DNA of 8,585 bases, taken from NCBI GenBank assembly GCA_041477005.1, contig JBGOUJ010000336.1, positions 1-8,585 of the forward strand. Direction: 5' to 3'. This document shows, one piece after another, positions 5,537-8,585 of the stretch (position 1 is the stretch's first letter; the number at the start of each line of letters is the position of its first letter). The position numbers were made by a program, and so were the translations under genes. The notes beneath the pieces are model-generated. The model was not told where the DNA came from. It was given only the letters and a program-made list of their open reading frames with translations, and did no database searches. Source of the DNA: JBGOUJ01 sp041477005. GTDB taxonomy: Bacteria > Acidobacteriota > Terriglobia > Bryobacterales > JACQDG01.

Positions 5537-6694
5537 TCATCTTCCTAATATTGTCACCACGCAGGTCGCGCCCGAGCCGCCGAGGTTCTCGGCCAGGCCG
5601 ACGCTCGACCGCGCGATTTGGCGCTCCCCGGCTTCACACCGCATTTGAATAACCAAATCGCAGATCTGGCCTGCGCCGGTCGCTCCTACCGGATGGCCTT
5701 TCGACTTCAGCCCCCCGCTCGTGTTGATTGGCTTTTGCCCGTCGAGGGCGGAAAAGCCGGAAGCGACGGCCGGGCCCGATTCGCCGCGCGGGACGAAGCC
5801 CAGGTCTTCCATGGCGATCAGCTCGGCGATCGTGAAGCAGTCGTGCAGCTCGGCGAACTCGATATCCTGTGGCTTCAACCCGGCCGCCTGGTAGGCCTTC
5901 TGGCCGGCGCGGCGCACCGCGGCGAAGGTCGTGATGCTCTCTTTTTCGGCCAGGGCCAGCCGGTCGGAGGCCTGGGCCACGGCGAGGATCCGGATCGGCT
6001 TGGTCGTGAAATCGGACGCCCGGTCCGTGGGGCACAGCAGCAGGGCGGCCGCTCCATCGCTCACCAGCGAGCAGTCGTAGATCGTCAGCGGATCGGCGAT
6101 CATGCGCCCGGCCAGGGCCTGCTCCTTGGTAATGGGCTTGCGCATGTGGGCATCGGGGTTTTTCGCCCCGTTCGCGTGGTTCTTGACCGCCACCGCCGCC
6201 AGGTGCTCGCGGGTAGTGCCGAACTGGTGCATATGGCGCCGGGCGATCATGGCGAACATGGCGGGGAACGTGGCCCCGACCCTGACTTCCCCGCCAAGGT
6301 CTCCCGCGGAGGCCAGGATGTCGGTGACCCGCGCGGTCGGCTGGGAGGTCATTTTCTCGACCACGGCAGCCATCACCACGTCGTAGATGCCGCCCGCCAC
6401 GGCGTTATAGGCATGGAAGAAGGCGGAGCCGCTCGAAGCGCAGGCGTCCTCAATCCGCGTGGCGGGGATATCGGCAAAGTCGAGGGCTGAGCTGACATAG
6501 GGGGCCAGGTGATTCTGGCCCACAAAGGCCGGCCCGGCGAAATTGCCCAGGTAAAATGCCTCCACCTGACGGGGCGCGATGTGCCCGTTTTCCATGCACT
6601 TGCGCCCGGCCTCCACGGCCAGATCGAGAATGGATCTGCCGGCCAACGCCCCAAATCGCGTCTTGCCGATCCCGATGATCGAAACCGACCTCAT
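5537..6694 (-). CDS. SCP2/archaeal-type thiolase (acetyl-CoA acetyltransferase-like)
   Basis: The 385-aa product is full length for a thiolase of the SCP2/archaeal branch, which makes or cleaves beta-ketoacyl-CoA. The nucleophile is Cys85 in EDACASSGSAFFHA (82-95). The HDCF motif (284-287) is followed by TIAELIAMEDLG, and GGLKSKGHPVGATGAGQ (327-343) carries His334. The second catalytic cysteine of classical thiolases (C-x-G near the C-terminus) is absent; the equivalent stretch is ENLGGSGAT (369-377). In SCP2-type thiolases the cysteine of HDCF is thought to take that role, so Cys286 is the likely acid/base and the enzyme should be active. It leads the thiolase-DUF35-aminotransferase operon, and its DUF35 neighbour fits the known need of such thiolases for a DUF35 partner. 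ATG 6694 gives a natural N-terminus (MRSVSIIGIGKTRFG), but no Shine-Dalgarno is evident before it. The chain length of the acyl substrate cannot be judged. Confidence 0.
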   Translation of the reverse strand: MRSVSIIGIGKTRFGALAGRSILDLAVEAGRKCMENGHIAPRQVEAFYLGNFAGPAFVGQNHLAPYVSSALDFADIPATRIEDACASSGSAFFHAYNAVAGGIYDVVMAAVVEKMTSQPTARVTDILASAGDLGGEVRVGATFPAMFAMIARRHMHQFGTTREHLAAVAVKNHANGAKNPDAHMRKPITKEQALAGRMIADPLTIYDCSLVSDGAAALLLCPTDRASDFTTKPIRILAVAQASDRLALAEKESITTFAAVRRAGQKAYQAAGLKPQDIEFAELHDCFTIAELIAMEDLGFVPRGESGPAVASGFSALDGQKPINTSGGLKSKGHPVGATGAGQICDLVIQMRCEAGERQIARSSVGLAENLGGSGATCVVTILGR

Positions 6695-6712
6695 GTATAC
6701 TGAAAACGAGCG

Positions 6713-6729
6713 GGCGGCAGAGAGCCGCC
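6713..6729 (-). other. Small GC hairpin in the thiolase 5' leader
   Basis: GGCGGC (6713-6718) and GCCGCC (6724-6729) form a perfect 6-bp stem with a 5-base loop. If the predicted thiolase promoter is right, this lies in the 5' untranslated region, 18 bases before the ATG. It is not followed by a T-run on either strand, so it is not a terminator. It may be incidental in GC-rich DNA. Confidence 0.
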
Positions 6730-6738
6730 GAAATTATT

Positions 6739-6767
6739 ATTCCACGTTTTGGCGGCGCGAGCGTCAA
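6739..6767 (-). promoter_or_regulatory. Candidate sigma-70 promoter for the thiolase operon
   Basis: Reading the minus strand, TTGACG (6767-6762) matches the -35 consensus at five of six bases. After a 17-base spacer, TGGAAT (6744-6739) matches the -10 at four of six, inside the only AT-rich patch of the divergent gap. Transcription would begin near 6732, giving a leader of roughly 37 bases before the thiolase ATG. An overlapping AATAAT is an alternative -10, but with a 20-base spacer. The prediction is by consensus only. Confidence 0.
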
Positions 6768-6790
6768 GCTGATTGTAGGGAACTTCCGTC

Positions 6791-7375
6791 ATGAGAATGG
6801 CCGCCGCCGCCGAGCACCCGGCTTTTGCGCGGGCACGCGACATGGAAATCGATAAGGTTCCCAGCCCCGTTGATCTCGGCCGGACGACCGAACAGGAGTT
6901 CATCGCCGGGCACCTGCGCCGGGTCTTCCTGCTCATCTACCGCGTGGTCGGCAACGTGGCCGACGCCCAGGACCTCACTCAGGACGCTTTCGTGAAGGCA
7001 CTGGCCCGGCGCGATCAGCTCAAGGACGAGGAGAAGGCCGCGCAGTGGCTGGGGCGCATCGCCTACAACACGGCGATCGACTTCGTTCGCCAGCGCAAGC
7101 GCATGACCTTCTGCGAGCTGGAAGCGGCGCCGGAGCCGCAGGCGTTCGAGACCCCCGAGCGGCTGGTGCTGCGCACCGAAAGGCAGGCCTACCTGGCCGA
7201 CGGTTTGCGCCTGCTCTCGGAGCGCGAGCGGGCGGCGCTGATCCTGCGGGACGTCGAAGGGCTGCCGGCAGCCGAAGTGGCCCGGCACATCGGTTGCTCG
7301 ATGGCCACGGTCCGCAGCCACATCGCCAACGCGCGAACCAAGTTTCGCAAGTACATCAAGGGGCGGAAGGCATGA
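6791..7375 (+). CDS. ECF-family RNA polymerase sigma factor
   Basis: The 194-aa product has the two-domain layout of an extracytoplasmic-function sigma factor. Sigma region 2 spans about 36-104, with the core-binding stretch NVADAQDLTQDAFVKAL (55-71) and AAQWLGRIAYNTAIDFVRQRKR (83-104) for -10 recognition. A linker follows, then region 4 (about 141-189) with LSERERAALILRDVEGLPAAEVA and a helix-turn-helix in IGCSMATVRSHIANAR (167-182). It directs RNA polymerase to target promoters when released by its anti-sigma factor, encoded next with an ATGA overlap. The N-terminal extension of about 35 residues before region 2 is longer than usual, and Met3 or Met18 could be the true start. ATG 6791 is preferred because AGGGA (6777-6781) lies nine bases upstream. 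It is transcribed divergently from the thiolase operon; I see no convincing promoter for it in the 96-base gap. Confidence 0.
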   Translation: MRMAAAAEHPAFARARDMEIDKVPSPVDLGRTTEQEFIAGHLRRVFLLIYRVVGNVADAQDLTQDAFVKALARRDQLKDEEKAAQWLGRIAYNTAIDFVRQRKRMTFCELEAAPEPQAFETPERLVLRTERQAYLADGLRLLSERERAALILRDVEGLPAAEVARHIGCSMATVRSHIANARTKFRKYIKGRKA

Positions 7376-7911
7376 GCAACGTATTCCTGCGGCATCCCGA
7401 GGAGTCCGACTTGGCGCTGTTTGCCGGCGGCGAGTTGGGGCCTCTGGCGCGCTGGCGGATCGAGGGTCACCTGGGTCGCTGCGACGAGTGCCGCCGGCAG
7501 GTGAGCGAGTTCTTCGAGCTGCGCAGCCGGGTGATGGACCTGGCCGAGCTGCCCCAGATGGATTGGGCCGCGATGGCCGCCCGGATCGAGCGCCGCGCCG
7601 AGCTGGAGCGCACCCGGCCGCGTCCGATGGCTTCATGGCGGCCGGCCTGGAGCGCCGCCGTCGCGTTGCTGCTGCTGGTGGGCGCCGGGGTTTATGTGAC
7701 GAGGCAACGGCTAACGCCCGATAGCGCCGTGCTGGGCGCTTCGGCGGGCGGCGTCGAGCTGCGCCTGGGGCGGGACCAGGTGTTTACCCTCACCAACACC
7801 GCCCGTAAGGAAACGCAGGTGAACTGGCGCGTGAGCGGCGCCGAGGCCAGCGCCCGCTACGTGGACCCGGACACCGGCAATATTACGGTCACCAATGTTT
7901 ACTCGGAATAA
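7372..7911 (+). CDS. Zinc-finger (ZAS/zf-HC2) transmembrane anti-sigma factor
   Basis: The 179-aa product has the classic anti-sigma signature H-x24-H-x3-C-x2-C (His8, His33, Cys37, Cys40), a zinc-binding domain that holds an ECF sigma factor inactive in the cytoplasm. A helical linker rich in Arg and Glu (about 44-85) leads to one transmembrane segment (about 91-109, with AAVALLLLVGAGVYV). About 70 periplasmic residues follow and end in RYVDPDTGNITVTNVYSE, a beta-rich tail that may sense the signal or a partner. The ATG shares ATGA with the sigma stop (7372-7375), and GGGCGGA four bases upstream can serve as ribosome site, so the two are translationally coupled. The same frame is open upstream to 7045, but that stretch is only the out-of-frame reading of the sigma gene. 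The last 17 bases overlap the start of the next gene. Confidence 0.
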   Translation: MSNVFLRHPEESDLALFAGGELGPLARWRIEGHLGRCDECRRQVSEFFELRSRVMDLAELPQMDWAAMAARIERRAELERTRPRPMASWRPAWSAAVALLLLVGAGVYVTRQRLTPDSAVLGASAGGVELRLGRDQVFTLTNTARKETQVNWRVSGAEASARYVDPDTGNITVTNVYSE

Positions 7912-8585
7912 TCTGCGGTGGCTTTGCCTGGCGGCGAGCAGCCTGTGCGGCGCCCTGGGGGGCGCGCTCTGGGCCCAGAGCGGCCCGCGGCTCGACGCGG
8001 CTTCGGCCATTCGCCTGATCCTGCCGTCGGGCTCGCCGCTGGCGATGGTTTCGACCGACCTGGGCGACTCGCGCGTTGAGGCGCGCGGTGGCGCCCTGGT
8101 GCTCGATCTGCACGCCACCTTGACACTCCAGAACAACTCCACGCAGAACGTCCGAGGCATCACGCTGGTCGTGCTGGCGCAGGAGATGACCCCGGGCGGC
8201 AAGGGATCCGTCGCCGTGCCCAGCCTCAACGTTCCGCCGGGCCGCAGCTTTCCGGTACGGATTAATCTGCGGCTGCTGCGGCCCTTGCCGGCCCCGGCCG
8301 GTTCGCTGGTCCAGGTGGGGCTGGACGGCGTGCTGTTTGCCGACTATTCTTTCTTCGGTCCCAACCGCCTGGAGTCGCGCCGCACGCTGACCGTATGGGA
8401 AATGGAGGCCCGCCGGGACCGCGAGTACCTGAAGACCGTGCTCAAAAAGAGCGGCTCCTCCGGCTTGCAGCAGGAGATGCTGGCCAGCCTCAGCCGGCAA
8501 GCGGCGCGGCCGCGTCTCGACGTGCAGATCAGCCGGGGCGGGTCGCGAACTCTCTCCGCTGCCGTCAACGCTCTGACCGGGCACA
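7895..8585 (+). CDS. Exported protein of unknown function, third gene of the sigma operon, 3' end missing
   Basis: ATG 7895 opens a frame with no stop to the window end (230 complete codons). The start overlaps the anti-sigma gene by 17 bases in another frame, a strong sign of co-translation. The N-terminus looks like a signal peptide: MFTRNN, a hydrophobic stretch (about 9-25, with Cys11 and Cys18 but no lipobox), then probable cleavage after Ala27 in ALWAQSG. The mature part begins with a beta-rich stretch (LVLDLHATLTLQNNS at about 68-82, then ITLVVLAQEM and VPPGRSFPVRINLRLLRP) that reads like a small beta-sandwich domain. A second strand-rich segment (VQVGLDGVLFADYSFFGP) follows, then a charged helix (about 168-205, EMEARRDREYLKTVLKK). 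I do not recognise the family. Its place behind an ECF/anti-sigma pair suggests a periplasmic partner or a target of that switch; this is inference. Confidence 0.
   Translation, partial: MFTRNNLRWLCLAASSLCGALGGALWAQSGPRLDAASAIRLILPSGSPLAMVSTDLGDSRVEARGGALVLDLHATLTLQNNSTQNVRGITLVVLAQEMTPGGKGSVAVPSLNVPPGRSFPVRINLRLLRPLPAPAGSLVQVGLDGVLFADYSFFGPNRLESRRTLTVWEMEARRDREYLKTVLKKSGSSGLQQEMLASLSRQAARPRLDVQISRGGSRTLSAAVNALTGH

Noticed and set aside
5618..6490. 290-codon open frame on the + strand opposite the thiolase
   Set aside because: High GC content keeps antisense frames open. The composition is Gly/Arg/His-rich with no domain pattern, while the minus-strand frame has all thiolase motifs.
6696..6701. 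TATACT as a -10 for the sigma gene
   Set aside because: No -35-like hexamer lies 15-19 bases upstream, and it directly abuts the thiolase start codon.
6779..6785. GGAACTT as an ECF-type -35 element for sigma autoregulation
   Set aside because: The matching -10 position would fall inside the coding region after ATG 6791 and shows no TCxxA-like bases; this stretch overlaps the ribosome-site region instead.
6764..7636. 290-codon open frame on the - strand opposite the sigma and anti-sigma genes
   Set aside because: It is Arg/Pro/Ala-rich without motifs and overlaps two clearly recognised genes completely.
7889..8584. 231-codon open frame on the - strand at the right end
   Set aside because: The opposite + frame has a signal peptide, natural strand patterns and a coupled start; the minus frame shows none of these.

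Overview
The window is GC-rich, densely coded bacterial DNA with nine protein genes (two cut by the window ends) and no RNA gene, insertion sequence or CRISPR array that I can see. Several features suggest an Acidobacteriota genome, probably of the Solibacter/Bryobacter type: a protein of tandem carboxypeptidase-regulatory-like modules, an adaptor protein with a glycine run in the style I associate with that phylum, and an ECF sigma/zinc anti-sigma pair followed by an exported protein. This placement is inference from protein style; there is no 16S or other marker here.

Left part (1-3958, + strand): the 3' end of a large secreted or cell-surface beta-sandwich repeat protein, then a pyruvate-dependent aldolase of the DHDPS superfamily that resembles 4-hydroxy-2-oxoglutarate aldolase more than true dihydrodipicolinate synthase, then a membrane-anchored HlyD/RND-type adaptor with no transporter partner in the window. 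The adaptor runs tail to tail, with an 8-base gap, into the next block.

Middle part (3967-6694, - strand): an apparent three-gene operon read right to left: an SCP2/archaeal-type thiolase, a small zinc-ribbon/OB-fold (DUF35) protein, and a class I aminotransferase. Thiolase plus DUF35 is a known functional pairing; the coupled aminotransferase is the less expected member. Between the thiolase stop and the DUF35 start lies an AT-rich 76-base palindrome built from six copies of a 10-base unit. In the operon mRNA it would form a perfect 30-bp stem beside the DUF35 start codon, and an 8-nt element could pair alternatively with the bases just before that start. This is the most unusual structure in the window.

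Right part (6791-8585, + strand, divergent from the thiolase operon): an ECF sigma factor, its membrane anti-sigma factor (ATGA overlap), and an exported protein of unknown function (17-base overlap) that runs off the window end. The 96-base divergent gap holds a plausible sigma-70 promoter for the thiolase operon.

Non-coding stretches are short (41, 60, 93 and 96 bases); none exceeds 300 bases. I find no clear evidence of a wholly new system. The best leads are the repeat-hairpin in the thiolase/DUF35 operon and the unannotated third gene of the sigma/anti-sigma operon.

[Form note: the original answer gave no feature confidences; each 0 is a placeholder for a missing value, not an estimate.]
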